DNA from: Tetraselmis striata | Taxonomy: Eukaryota > Chlorophyta > Chlorodendrophyceae > Chlorodendrales > Chlorodendraceae | Assembly: GCA_006384855.1 (NCBI GenBank) | Contig: VCJN01000810.1 | Location: forward strand, 1-64,000 | Direction of reading: 5' to 3' | Length of the DNA: 64,000 nucleotides | Shown here: positions 37,736 to 48,833 of the stretch, in pieces | Numbering within the stretch: position 1 is the first letter of the stretch | Layout of the letters: each line of letters opens with the position of its first letter | The notes under the pieces: generated by a model | Told to the model about the DNA's origin: nothing | Database searches by the model: none | Seen by the model: the letters and a program-made list of their open reading frames with translations, nothing else | Translations under genes and position numbers: made by a program

Positions 37736-38395
37736 TGTAAACATACATATTACGTACATTGGTATATATATTATGCTGCTCCTGCCGCCGCCGCCCGTTC
37801 CTGCTGCCTGCTCCTGCCTAAACCCTGTCCCGTATTGTACTCGTACACCTGGACGCCCTCGACCGAAGGGTGACTGGTCTTCTCTACTGCTGGGTCCCAG
37901 TTGGATGATCCGTTTGGGACATTAAAACCCTAAAACCCGTCTTGCGGCTGGTTCCCTCTTAAGCTGTTGCATGATAAGGTGATTATTGTGTTTTCATACT
38001 GTTACTTCTAGCTCATGTTATCATCATGATGCTGACGGACAACAAAGCAGCAGCGGAAAATACTTAACGTTCAGTCGGAGTAGCTTGTGCTGGCCAGTTG
38101 TCAGTGAAGCGAGCTAATCACTCTATCACTCTACACATTCATACACTATGTTCACGGCATATACCACTTCAAGGTAGCAACTACCAAGTCCCATCGATGG
38201 CCATGGCACGCCACCAATAGATGTACAAGCAAACATCAGCAGAAACCGATGCAGTTTGTGGTCCAATGCAAAGCGGATGCCACCTTGCGCGATCGGTGGC
38301 CACGACACCTCAGACCAAAGCTGACTGCCCTGGTTACAATGTCCAGAATATCATGTCCAGAATGCGAAGATGGGAATGAGCGCGGTGCGCCAGTG

Positions 38396-40110
38396 CTACG
38401 CACCCTCCCCCTTGCCGGCTGCCCTCACTCTTTGGTCTTGAAACATCGCGCCGCCTCCGCCCAAGCTGCTCAGCAGAGCTTTGGTCTGCTCCGGGGTCAA
38501 GTTCATGCCATCCGGGAACACGCCACGGAGATCTGGGCCCGCTGGCATGTGGCGAGCTCGCTCCGCCTCCGCGAGCATCGCACGCAGGTTTGGGTCATGC
38601 AGCAGTTCGCCGTTGGCTTCAAGGCCCTGCAGGAAGCCTGGTGGCAGCCCGGGCGGCATCGCAAAGCCTGGCGGCAGATGCTGCAGCCCAAGGCCAAAGT
38701 AGGGAGCCGGTCCCTGAGGAGGCATTCCACCGCCACCGGGCGGGCCACCGGGGAATGGGGGCATCCCGGGCATCCCGCGCCCGGAGGCGGCCCAGAAGGG
38801 GAGGGCCCCCGGGTGCTGCATGTGCTGCTGTGCGAAGGCCAGCTGCTGCGACAGCTGAGCGTACTGCTGCTGCAGTTGCTCGATGTCAGAGAGCCGGGGC
38901 GCGTGATGAGCCATACCAGCGTGGAACCCGCTCGAGGCCTGTGCCATCGCCCGCGCCGCGTCCTGCCCCGGGTTCAAGCCGGGCCCCGCTGCGGGCGCGG
39001 GCCGCGTGTCTGCAGGCCTGGTGTCCAGCGACTCCTTGGCTTGTAAAAACGCCGCCGTGTCCAGCCTACCGCCCTTTGCAGGCGGAGGCGACGGGGCCGG
39101 CTTGGCCGGGCCGCCGTGCTTGAGCGAGTTTGCGTGGGTCTCGATGAAGTGGGCGATGTAGACATGCGACGCGCACCGCTTCCGTGGCCGGAAGGGCGCA
39201 GGCGGCTCGTCCTTAACAGGGCGGATGCTTGGAGCTCCGGCAGCATCGGAGGCAAGCCCGTGGGGCACGCCAGGAGGCACGGGGCCAGAGCACACGGCAG
39301 GCGCGGCAGGCGGAGCAGGTGAAGGCGCTGCGGCCGGCGTTGCTGCCGGCGGCTTGGCCGGCCGCCCCGCCTTGGGCCCTGTCTGGCGGGCCTCCGCGTC
39401 TTCTGTCTTTTTAGGAGGCTTCGCTTTAGGAGGCGCCTGCAGCTTGTCGTGCGGAGGCTTGCTCGCATGGTTGTCGGGGAGAGCCTTGAGGGGGGTGGCA
39501 TCCACGTCCTTGCTGGGCTCTTGCTTCACTGGCGGCTTAATGGGCGGAACGCTTCGATCCGCGTCCTTGGCGGAGGGGGCCTTGCTCGGTTTGCGCTCCT
39601 TCTCGCTCGCACCCTCCCGCGCCACGCGCTTCGCATCGGCGCCCATGCCGGTGGGCTTGGCGCCGCCCTTGGGCGCGCCTGCCGCACGCCCCGTATCCGA
39701 AGTCCTGTGCCCCTGCTTATTCCCTTGGCTCCGGGGCCGCTTCTTATCAGTCACCGACTTGGGACGCTCCGCCGGCATCTCTGCCGGCACCTCCGCCGGC
39801 ACCTCCGCCGGCACCTCTTCCTCCTCCTGCTCAGCCATGAGCGCTGCCATGGTGGACAGGTTGAAGAGCGCCTCTGCGACGTCATGCTCGTCCTGCACCG
39901 CAGAGCAAAAGGTCAGCGGCTCTGCCCTCTGGGAGTGTACAGCAGCCGCACAGAGCAACTCCCACAGCTGCTGCTCTCACCAGCGACTCCTTGTCGCTGT
40001 CTTGTGTCGGGCTCCGGGCCGAGGGAGACTCCGGGAAGCGGTGGCGGTCGTTCCAATTGGCGGGCCGCCGCCGCGCAGACTCCTTGTGAAGGGCTGCCGT
40101 TGCGGCAGGG
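38396..40110 (-). CDS. Pro/Ala-rich protein with a TIME FOR COFFEE-like motif
   Basis: One large exon (39892-38396, 498 codons plus TAG) is preceded by an exon ending at 39981 ('SPTQDSDKESL'). They join at phase 0 to give 'DKESLDEHDVAEALFNLS'. The protein is low-complexity: four VPAE/MPAE-type repeats, a Lys/Pro/Ala-rich middle, then Gln-rich 'QLQQQYAQLSQQLAFAQQ' and Gly/Pro/Met-rich segments. One conserved-looking block, 'RKRCASHVYIAHFIETH', resembles the KRC-H-YIA block I associate with plant TIME FOR COFFEE clock regulators, and 'AEALFNLS' also fits that family. On that weak basis it may be a nuclear regulator. The 5' exon start (about 40070-40110) and any further upstream exons are unresolved. 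The long plus-strand frame across this locus is an antisense shadow. Confidence 0.7.
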
Positions 40111-40315
40111 GACAAACATCCGGTGAGTGGGCTGTCACAGCAGTAGAATGCTGCGCTGAGCAAACACCGCCTGCCAACAAAAAATCGCAACTGTGGCGGC
40201 ATAATGTACGGGTGCCGACCCGGCTAAAAGAGCAAAACAATAAAGCGGGCGCGATGTCCTCATTGGTCCAATTTCAGACGAATACATTCCGATGTGATTA
40301 CGAGAATGAATGAAT

Positions 40316-40363
40316 AACCCATTTTTGCTTTGAGCACCCCATTGCTCAAAGCAAAAATGGGTT
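40316..40363. repeat. Perfect 21-bp inverted repeat hairpin
   Basis: Left arm 40316-40336 (AACCCATTTTTGCTTTGAGC plus A), 6-nt loop CCCCAT, right arm 40343-40363 an exact reverse complement. It lies just upstream of the TIC-like gene. It could form a stable hairpin or be the remains of a small transposon. Confidence 0.95.
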
Positions 40364-41399
40364 TGTGCACTCGGGTCGGCACCCAAACGTCATGTGTAAA
40401 GGCAGTCCGTGATATGTTGTTAGTGCGGGCCACGTAAGGGGCCCCGTGCACAAGTACTGCTAGCGGCTGGCGCCCATACTGGATCCTCATCAGCCAGCAC
40501 CGCCAAAATGTAGGTGGTTCTGCAGGATCCTGCAACGATGTTACGGCTCGAGGGCCAGCTGGGCCGCCATCGGGGCGACGCGAGGATACGAGTAAAGGGG
40601 ACTGTCCCGAGCGGTACGCTGTCGGACGGTCGTCTAAAGGTCTTGATTCCAGTTTGGGCGCCAGCCGCTATCAGAACCCATGCACAAGGACCCGTACGTA
40701 CGCGGCTCCCACAAACAATAGATCAGACTGACAGGGGAGGGGGGGGGGGGGGGGGGGTCCCGCGGCCTTCATGGTCCTCTGCACCCGTACCTGTGCGTCG
40801 CCGCCGAGGCACGACCGGCAGCCAGGAGTCCTCCCCTGCGGGACGCTGAGGGGCACACAGGGCAGCAAGACAAGTTAGAAAACTGCACAATCGCCAGCGC
40901 TCACTTGATCGGCACCTCGGATTGCGTGACGCACCAGCGCCCGCCGGCTTCCGCAAGCAGGCAGACGTGAAAGAGGACTATATAAGATTTTGAAGCAACT
41001 AAAAATTTGTCACGTGAAACTTGCACCAAGCTAATAACTACTGCTCAGAATACGTATCATCATCATTTCCAGTTTACTTATTAGCAAGTTACTTATACTC
41101 AGTACCAAGGCAAGGGGTTGTTAGCACTCTTCAGACTGCAGGCTGCAGAGCTCACTTCCGAGTACGTGGTGTGAGCAGGAGGAGTAAGGTAGGGAGTACT
41201 CTCTACTGGTACCCGTAATACCGACTACTGTTATGTACCGCGGGCACGTCATCAGCGTGAAGTGTTTGTACGAGACAGTCTGACGTAGTACCTACCAGGG
41301 CCCATGCCTGGGGTCATGCCTGGCGTGTCCTGGGTTTACCCGGTTGATGCATTAGCCCTTCGGGATTCGAATGAGGCAATGGTCTACGAGTTATGGCTC

Positions 41400-41482
41400 C
41401 GGGTCCAGACCTACGACTGCAGTTGGCGCAAGAGGTCAAGTGCTGGGGCGGCTTGGGCCGATGTCCCGGGGCGAACTTTACT
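41400..41482 (+). repeat. Dispersed repeat family C, copy 2
   Basis: Mate of 33477-33556 in opposite orientation. Blocks TACGACTGCAGTTGG, CAAGAGGTCAAGTGCTGG and CCGATGTCCCGGGGCGAA are shared. Confidence 0.8.
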
Positions 41483-42995
41483 TATAGCACCCGGATCAGA
41501 ACTGGCGTCGTATGCGGACAATAATAATATACGAAAACCGTACTCGTACCGGTACGGGTACGATACTAGTAGTACTACTCGTGGCGGCGCGCGCGTTCGT
41601 CGTCATCGTAGTAGCCGTAGCCGTAGCAGTAGCAGGACCTATATGTGCGATTGCACATTATTTTGTGCGCTCATCATCATATGTCCCTAGGGATACGGAT
41701 ATTAAATTATATATCTATCAGCAGCAGCAACTCGATGCACGAGTGCACGGTAGCAGGACAGGTAATCCTTACTCGCTGCTGCTTGGGCGTCGTTCGATCT
41801 TCGACCGGCGGGTTGGGACGAAGGGGACACAAGAAGGGGCAAACCTTCACACTGGAGAGGTGCTTCTTTCGAGGCGGTACTCCAGACTCTGTCTTCAACT
41901 GAATCGGCGGCTCCCCGTGTTCCTCGCTGCTAGATGACATAGTGAAGAGAGCTCGCGCAGCGGGCAGGGTGCAGTAAACCCAGCGAACGCTTGCGGGTGT
42001 GGTGGCGCGCTTTGCTCAAAGTTTTAAATGTTGGTCGCCGGTTAACACTCGCGGGCGAGGAGGTCCTGCAAAACAGCGCCCACAGGATGGCAAACTCAGG
42101 AAGAGAAAGCAGCAGCACCTCACATGGCTTGCCCTCAGAGCCGATAATTCTGAGACGGCAGAAAGACCCCATTAGCGGCGCACCGAAGGCAACAAACCGC
42201 CGCGGGCGACCCGGGCGGAATGGTGCCCTGTCACCATAGCCGAGGCGGAGGCCGTACAGCAACACGTCCATTCGTACATCATGCAGTTGCGCTACCAATA
42301 TCCTCGTCATCCTGTACCAGTTAAAATATATTGCGATTAAATAGAGACTTGTCCCAGGGACGGCGGTACCCTGTAGCGACCAGTCGCTGTATAAGTCGCT
42401 GGATTTCTGTGTGGATTTCTTGAACGTTGGGTAACATAGGATTTACATAGGATCCTAATAAATATCAGCACCAGCTACAACGCAAAACTGATGCTGAATG
42501 CTGAATATTCGCAAATATATTTATTCACATCATGTTCCGACCGGCACAGGATTGCTGAGCACCGGTAAGAATTTCCCCGTCGGCGGGCGAAATAATATCC
42601 GTATAACTGTATTCGCGACAGTACTTCTGCCGGTATAGTTGTACCATTCATCCTTAGCGATATTCTCGCTGCGCGCGGCGGCGACATGATCTGGAGATAA
42701 TTGCGATACAGGTACAGTACGCGTGGCGACGCCCACGGGCCGCTGGTCAGCACGTGGGATTTCCGTGGCGGGTGAACATTTAAGAGTTTTAGCAAGCCCC
42801 GTAAGAAAAGCGCAACGCGACGCCATGCTTTGCGCGGCAGCAGCACGGGGGAGCCGGGCGGCAGGACAGGATCTGGTGGCCGTAACGAGAAGGGAACGAA
42901 GGGCCTACTGCTGACCAAACGCAGAAGGGGTTGACAATGTGCTACTGGCATGTCAGGGATTGCAGGCGGGAGTGGCAACCGGCCGAGGTCGCCGC

Positions 42996-43024
<29 letters not shown>
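42996..43024. repeat. 29-nt G homopolymer
   Basis: The longest uninterrupted G-run in the window, in intergenic DNA. Confidence 0.9.
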
Positions 43025-43026
<2 letters not shown>

Positions 43027-45321
43027 TACGATAGATACGAGTACGAGAAGCGGCCGGTTCGTCTTGGTGCCAGCTAGGCGCAGGTTCGCTGCTCGCTCAT
43101 CCACCCATCGACCGGGTTGGGGAGGACCGGAGCGGCGCTGCGCCGGGGACAGCAATCCCCGAAGCTGCGGCCGTGATGCACTGCCTGAATACCACACTGA
43201 AATATGCCGCGCGGGCTGTGCTTGCCCGCTGAAAGCCAGCCGAGTAGCGGGATGCGACGAAAGTGCGCGCGCGTGCTGGGTACAACATCGCTCAGGCGGT
43301 ACTGGCACCTGTGACGGCCCTGAAATAAACAAACCCGCGGTACCTTCCCGTAAGCTGGCGGCTTCGCGGTCTCGACCCAACAGTGAGTCAAGAAAGGGGA
43401 TTACCCGTCGCAGATGAAGCGGCTTTTGGAGTTGGGGCAGCTGAACGCTGAGCTCCTCCTTTGACAGGTCACACCTGGAGTGGACGACGCGGCGTGTTTG
43501 TACCGTGGTGGTGATGGGTTTGGTTATATTACGCGGGGAAGCGTCGGAGGGAGGTAAAGTACTACTGCCGTGCCGTGGTGGTCGGACATCGGAGTCTGCG
43601 CGCTGCTGTTGGCCGCCCCCCCGCCCCCCAACCCCCGCTGCGCCAGCCGGGCCTGTGCTGGATACGCGGGCGGGCGCGGGACGCGCGCGGCGACTACCGG
43701 GCACCCGTACTCGTACATGTACCTCGTAGTACAGGTGATAGATTTGGTTACACTACTACGGGCGCGCGGGTAGATGAGCCGGCTTGAGGTAAAGTACTAC
43801 GGGTCGCACCGCGGCCGGTACGAGTGTATGAGACGACGATGCGCGATGTAATGCCGCGCGCGAGGAGTTTAAAGGTGGCAATGCGATTACTCGTAAACGG
43901 TAGTCCTTGAAGTATTGCTGCTGGTTGTCGCTATGTCCGTATTAGTAAAGATAAATTATTCATCCCTCTGTTCTTCTTTGCTTGATCACGCGGATATTGG
44001 AGCGACGGACGAGCGAGGTCACGGTGCACACCCGCGAAGGGTCGTCGATCACTAGCCTAAACTGTGTTAGCGTGCTGTTTCCGCGACACGCAGTGGGTGG
44101 GCGCGTCAAGCAGTCGGGGTGGCATCGCGGGATGGGGCGGTAACGCGGTCACCCTCTCGTGATGTGTCGAACGCTCGCGGTGACATACGACGCGGCGAAG
44201 ACTTCTAACGTACCATTTTGTATCCCGTGGCATTACAGGCCGCGACGGCAACGGTTACATTTTATTGCCATACATAGAACGACCCTTAATAGGCATGACT
44301 ACGGCACCGGAAGTAGTGAGCCCGTTGTTATCCGCCCTGTCCCTGAATTGCCTACAACCGACAGGTTCCACCAGAATCCGAAAGGGCTTAATTCGAAAGC
44401 CAGCAAATCACCGCCGTAATCGACAGTCCAGCGCAGCATATTCAATGTGTACGGCAAACCGCCGGATAATCGGTCCGCCTGGGTGGCGGTTATTTTCTAT
44501 AATCCCTTATCCAGCCGGTGGCAGCAAATCGGATGGTCGGCACCATTTAAAGCGGGTGAAGCCCGCTTCAGGCCCGCATCGTCGCCGCCGAAGGCGGCCG
44601 CCCCCCCGCTCCCCCCCCCCCTCCGAAGGGGAGGGAGCGGGCTGGAGCTGGGGGAAGGGGACCTCCCAAACCCCTCCCCAAGGATTTTTATTTTGGACAT
44701 GCCATGTAAAGAACGTTATTTCCGGTTGAAAATTCGTGCTTGGGTCCAACAGCTCGGCAGCCTCGATTAAAGTATGTGTTGCATTAAGCGCTACTGTGAA
44801 TAGCCATGTTGCGTCCGACAAACATGCCATTTGTATTAAACATTGTTTAAAACGTCTTTTTCTCAAAATATTTAATACTTTTAAAACATTGCCCCTCTAA
44901 GACACAGGGACAGCTAGGCTGCCGGGGGAGCCGCCAACATCATAGCAACATTGCTTGTCCCCTCCACTGCAGCATTCTCTTGAGTAGTGGCGGTGTGGGC
45001 ACTAATTTTACCAGTTTGACTCACAACCTCATCACTGAGAATAAGGTCATCAACCTCATCCGCAGGAAGGTCATCGTCGGCTATAACCAACTAACTAGTG
45101 CATGAATCAACATGCTCAGGCGCAACTCGATCGCCGCCATCTGCGTCGACAATGGCCCACTCCCAGGTGTGGCGGAGGTGCCATTCCTCGCCCTAGTCTG
45201 GACACGGTCCGCCAAGGCGTCGTTCAAGCGCATGGTAGTCACTCGTCAGTTTGTAGTTGACGCGCCGCTTGCTGACCAGACTGTCTGCACGCTCATGATC
45301 CATGCGATTGCGCTTCAACTA

Positions 45322-45327
<6 letters not shown>

Positions 45328-45369
<42 letters not shown>

Positions 45370-45387
45370 GCCCCCCCCCCCCCCCCG
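45328..45387 (+). repeat. (CT)n microsatellite plus C-run
   Basis: About 40 nt of CT repeat with one TTT interruption, followed by a run of about 16 C. Confidence 0.9.
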
Positions 45388-46142
45388 GCCGCCCACCGCC
45401 AATTCACATTATTAAAAGGAGCGACGGACCTGGACCTGGACGGGAGGATATGACAGTTATTTAATGCACGTGGCGTATAACGATGGGGCCACGCAGCTGA
45501 CAGGCCGCCAGACGGGAGGCGGGAGGCGCGAGGCGGGAGGTGGTAGCCTGGTCGGCGGCGCCGGGGAGGGGGGGGGGTGTCGCAGAATGATTGGCCGCGG
45601 CGATATGTTGGCGCGACTACATGTACTCGTAGCTATTTCCTGCCGCCGGGCGCCGGTGCGCGGCGCTGCACCGCCACCGCACCCCGCGCGCCGGTGTATA
45701 CTATGTTGTGTATGTATATAGTAGTGGTCGTCCGCTGCCCGCAGTGACATGTACGGTCACGGGATGTTTAAAACGTTGTTTAAAACGTCTTTTTTGGTCA
45801 TATTGGTAATATAGAGGTTTGATTACACCGGGCTATTCTGTTACCGGTATTGGTAACGTTAAGATTCTACAGTAGTTTGAATGCTAGCGACCAGTACCTG
45901 TACTCGCAGTACGCGTACCGCTTGGACTTCCCGATGTCCAGCGGCGCTAGCGACAGCATGCGATAGCCCTGCTACATGACGCACCCGCACCACGAGGGGA
46001 GTCCACCTTTTGCCTTTGCGCCAGCTGACCAGCTAGCGCAACGGCGTCGCACCTCTCGTAGGTAGTGTGCAAGGTGTGAATATCTCTACGAGTGGACGGT
46101 CTCGACGACTAGTCTTCCACCACGACACTTGCGCACGCTACG

Positions 46143-46947
46143 ATGGCAGGCGGCAAGAAGGCGGCAGACCCTACGAAGGCAACGCCAGCCAACAGTTTGG
46201 CCGAAACGCCCGCGGAGCCGACAGAGACGACACGGGACACGACAACGCTTGCGTTACTGCAAGCGCTGGCGTTGAAGGTAGGCGCTTTATCGACCCGCTT
46301 GGACGAACATGACAACAACAAGCACAAGGAGCAGCGCGACATTCCCTCGGACGACGACGAAGTCGGCGAGGGTGGCAAGGAGCCGGAGCACGACGCCCGG
46401 ACAGCCGCTGCTACGGGGGGCGCGCGCGACGCCGCGGCCGTGTTCATCGACCCTCGGGATTGGGAAGACCTCTTGCCCCGGGCGTACCAAGACTGCCCCC
46501 CCCCCCCCGTCGGGCGCCACACGCCCGAGCCTCTGGCGGCCCCGTAACGACGAGGCCGACCGCTATCTCACTGAGGCCAACAAGACTGCGTCGCGCGACG
46601 AGTACCGCCACATGCTGTGCTATGGCGTCTACCGCGCCGCCGCTAACGCGGCGGCTAAAACAGCTCTGGCTACGCTTCGCGCGCCCGATACCCCCACCCA
46701 AGACCGCGTCGACGCCCTCGACCTACTCGACGCCGCGCATCGCACGCTTGAAGCAGTGGGCGACGCGGATGAGGCCAGGCTCACCTACCTTCGACGCTTC
46801 AAGGCCAAGAAGGCCCTCACCCCCGAGGAGCAAGTCGCCGAGCGACTCGTCTACTCTCGAGTCTTCGACACCGCCGAGCATGAACGCTCCGCCAACGTCG
46901 TCGACGGCCTCCTGGCAGCGCAACACGTGTTTAAAACACATGTTTAA
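46143..46947 (+). pseudogene. Diverged gag-like ORF1 of a tyrosine-recombinase element
   Basis: The reading begins at ATG 46143 ('MAGGKKAADPTKATPANS') and runs to a C-run at 46496-46508. There the open frame shifts by one and continues 'DEADRYLTEANKTASRDEYR' to a TAA near 46947, about 268 aa overall. The second half has the same layout as ORF1 of the element copies at 50-52 kb and 61-63 kb: a helical Ala-rich segment, 'HRTLEAVGDADEARLTYLRRF' against 'QRLEAIVHSMEPIDDGHRFR' and 'QAYLRKH'. I read it as a relic of a related element. No recombinase ORF follows it; the next bases are AT-rich. Confidence 0.6.
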
Positions 46948-47439
46948 AATTGTTCCGACTGCCATTGTGTGCAGCATATTGGTGAATAACAATGTGAGTA
47001 TTCAATAAAGTAGCAATCATCTGCCACGACAATTCAACTTTCTTCTTCTCGATTTTGCCCCATCATTATTATGTATTGTTTAAATTTGATAATCCGGTGT
47101 AATAGTAATATTACTTGATTAGTTTTTGTTGCTGCCGCAAATGATCGATAATGTGCTTGCCCCCGATGTCCATCGCCAAAGCCTCTCGATAATCGGTCAC
47201 ACCGCGTTGGGCGGCTTCTCAATGATCGGCGCGTTTGCATAATCGGCTTGGTGGGTTGTCGTCAGCAAGTCGTCAGTAATCGGCTGGTGGGAGGGGCCGC
47301 AGCAAAAGGTAATAATTTCGGCTGATTTGCAGAAAATAGATTAATAACGCGGTGCAAAATGGGTTAGTTCCAATTCCACAGAACCGGCGGGAAATGCAAT
47401 TACTGTACACACTACCGGTACCTCAGCATAACCAATAAA

Positions 47440-47745
47440 TTTCAAGGGAGGTAGCCAGGGATGATTAGCCAGAAAGTGCGCAGGCTTAGTTACACGAGAA
47501 GGGCGGGTACTTGCGGCAAAGAGCCACAAAGAGGGAGGGAGGGCGGGTTGTACAGGCAGGAGGCGAGCACAAAACTAAGAGAGTGGTCCAATCTAGCGGA
47601 CGATGATGGTTTTATAAGATTTGATGGGTACGGGATGACCGCCGTTCTCGCCGTAGTAGGCGGCACGCATAGTGCCGTACATCGGCTCTTGGTATAAAGC
47701 AACAGTGTTTTTGCACCCGTACTGGTGTCAGCACCTGCATACCCG
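47440..47745 (-). repeat. Solo LTR-like repeat of the tyrosine-recombinase element
   Basis: About 300 nt, closely matching 48373-48770 in the same orientation: GGGAGGTAGCCAGGGA, TAAGAGAGTGGTCCA, CTAGCGGACGATGATGG, GGCGGCACGCATAGTGCC, GTGTTTTTGCACCC and GCATACCC in order. Read on minus it carries a TTATAAAA box (47617-47610). No ORF1 or recombinase lies next to it, so it looks like a solo repeat left by recombination or by an older insertion. Confidence 0.8.
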
Positions 47746-48164
47746 CCCTAAGGGAAGTGCCTCCTTGTCCCCTTCTCCACCCACTCCCTGCCCCCCCCCC
47801 CCCCCCCCCTATACTGTGCGAGGGGTTCAACTCCTTGCTTCAGGCTAATCTCGAAAGACGCCAGTCCGCAACAACGATGTCGCCAAGCAGATCGTCAGTC
47901 CGCGCCTGATTATGAGGTGACGCGTCATACCGAGCATGTCGATGGTCCATAGTAGCAGGTTCTCGGAGCAAGTCCTCCATTCATATACCTATACATGTAG
48001 TCGCCTGTCGCTACGGTTGATCGTACGGGTGCCGACGCACTCGACATTTGTCATACTAAGAACGTGCCATCCATGCTCTGTAGAATCTATGATAGACGAA
48101 AATACCGATTCATCGCGGATGTAAGGACAATGTGCCGGCATCAGTTGCCGACCTCTTTTCTACG

Positions 48165-48297
48165 GTTTTGTTCTCGCCCCCGGGACAGGACTGGCGACAG
48201 TGAAACCCTTATCGCTTGCAGCGTCTCTACCTATGACGGCCGTTCGGGCATCGATCCAACTACGGAATGAAGCCATGGGGTAGGCGACTCTCCGTCA
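48165..48297 (-). repeat. Short interspersed repeat family B, copy 5 (reverse)
   Basis: Full-length reverse copy from TTTGTTCTCGCCCCCGGGAC to GGGGTAGGCGAC, next to the LTR-like repeat of element copy A. Confidence 0.8.
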
Positions 48298-48372
48298 ACA
48301 AGCAAATTGCCGGAGCATTCTGCAAGACTAATTAATACAGGCCAGTGATGGAATTCCCGGCACTGTTGGATT

Positions 48373-48770
48373 GTTTCAAAGGGAGGTAGCCAGGGAAGAT
48401 TGGCCAAAAAGTGCGCATGCTTAGTTACACAGAATGAAAGGGCGGGGTACTTGCAGCAAAGAGCCACAAGGCGGGAGGGAGGTTGGATTTGTGCGGGCAT
48501 GCATGAGGCGAGCACAAAACTAAGAGAGTTGTCCAGTCTAGCGGACGATGATGGTTTTATAAGATTTGATGGGTACGTAATGACCGCCGTTCTCGCCGTA
48601 GTAGGCGGCACGCATAGTGCCGTACATCGGCTCTCAGTATAAGCACTAGTGCGTGCCAAAGCACCCGTGCTAAAGCAGCAGTGTTTTTGTAGCCGTACTG
48701 GTAACGGCACCCGCATACCCTAAGGGCAAGGGGACAAAAGAAACCCCAAGAACACAGTTCTAAACATTTC
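48373..48770 (-). repeat. 3' LTR-like repeat of element copy A
   Basis: Matches the solo repeat 47440-47745 over most of its length and the 5' repeat 51990-52265 over its TATA-proximal part. It contains TTATAAAA on minus (48562-48555). Its opening motif GGGAGGTAGCCAGGGAAGAT reappears, slightly changed, at about 48773-48800 between the repeat and the recombinase stop. Confidence 0.8.
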
Positions 48771-48833
48771 ATAGGGAGGTAGGCAGAGAAGATTAGCCAC
48801 CTCTGTCGTCTGTCCTGTGTCTTCAGTCCTCTG

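Larger units (their letters stand above)
31401..38395. other. Gene-poor, repeat-bearing AT-rich region
   Basis: About 7 kb without a gene I can support. It holds a GC-rich block with open frames near 31.6-32.2 kb, an AT-rich 82-codon frame at 32489-32737 with no recognisable match, G-runs near 32850-32884 and 33358, a perfect hairpin at 33020-33043, one half of an inverted repeat pair (33477-33556), a small coding-like GC island (34293-34436), CA-rich DNA (34915-35015), another GC island (35400-35595), and a cluster of family B short repeats at 36.8-37.7 kb. Confidence 0.55.
40364..46142. other. Repeat-rich intergenic region
   Basis: About 5.8 kb without a supportable gene. It contains G-runs (40738-40757; 42996-43024), one half of the family C inverted pair (41400-41482), GTAC-rich low-complexity DNA (41.5 kb, 43.7 kb), a compositionally different block at 44.2-44.9 kb, and a (CT)n tract followed by a C-run (45328-45387). 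An open frame at 45112-45340 looks partly protein-like but matches nothing I know. The 409-codon minus-strand frame at 42475-43704 is rejected below. Confidence 0.55.
46948..48372. other. AT-rich spacer with a solo terminal repeat
   Basis: Holds a solo copy of the element's LTR-like repeat (47440-47745), a C-run (about 47791-47809) and a reverse copy of short repeat B (48165-48297). No host gene was seen. Confidence 0.6.

Noticed and set aside
39225-40313. Long plus-strand open frame (362 codons) opposite the TIC-like gene
   Set aside because: It is the complement of a GC-rich, low-complexity coding exon. The minus-strand reading has sensible repeats, a conserved-looking block and a fitting splice junction; the plus-strand reading has none.
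42475-43704. 409-codon minus-strand open frame
   Set aside because: It runs straight through a 29-nt G homopolymer and reads as Arg/Pro/Ser-rich low-complexity peptide without any family motif or splice-consistent neighbours. Most likely a chance open frame in GC-rich DNA.
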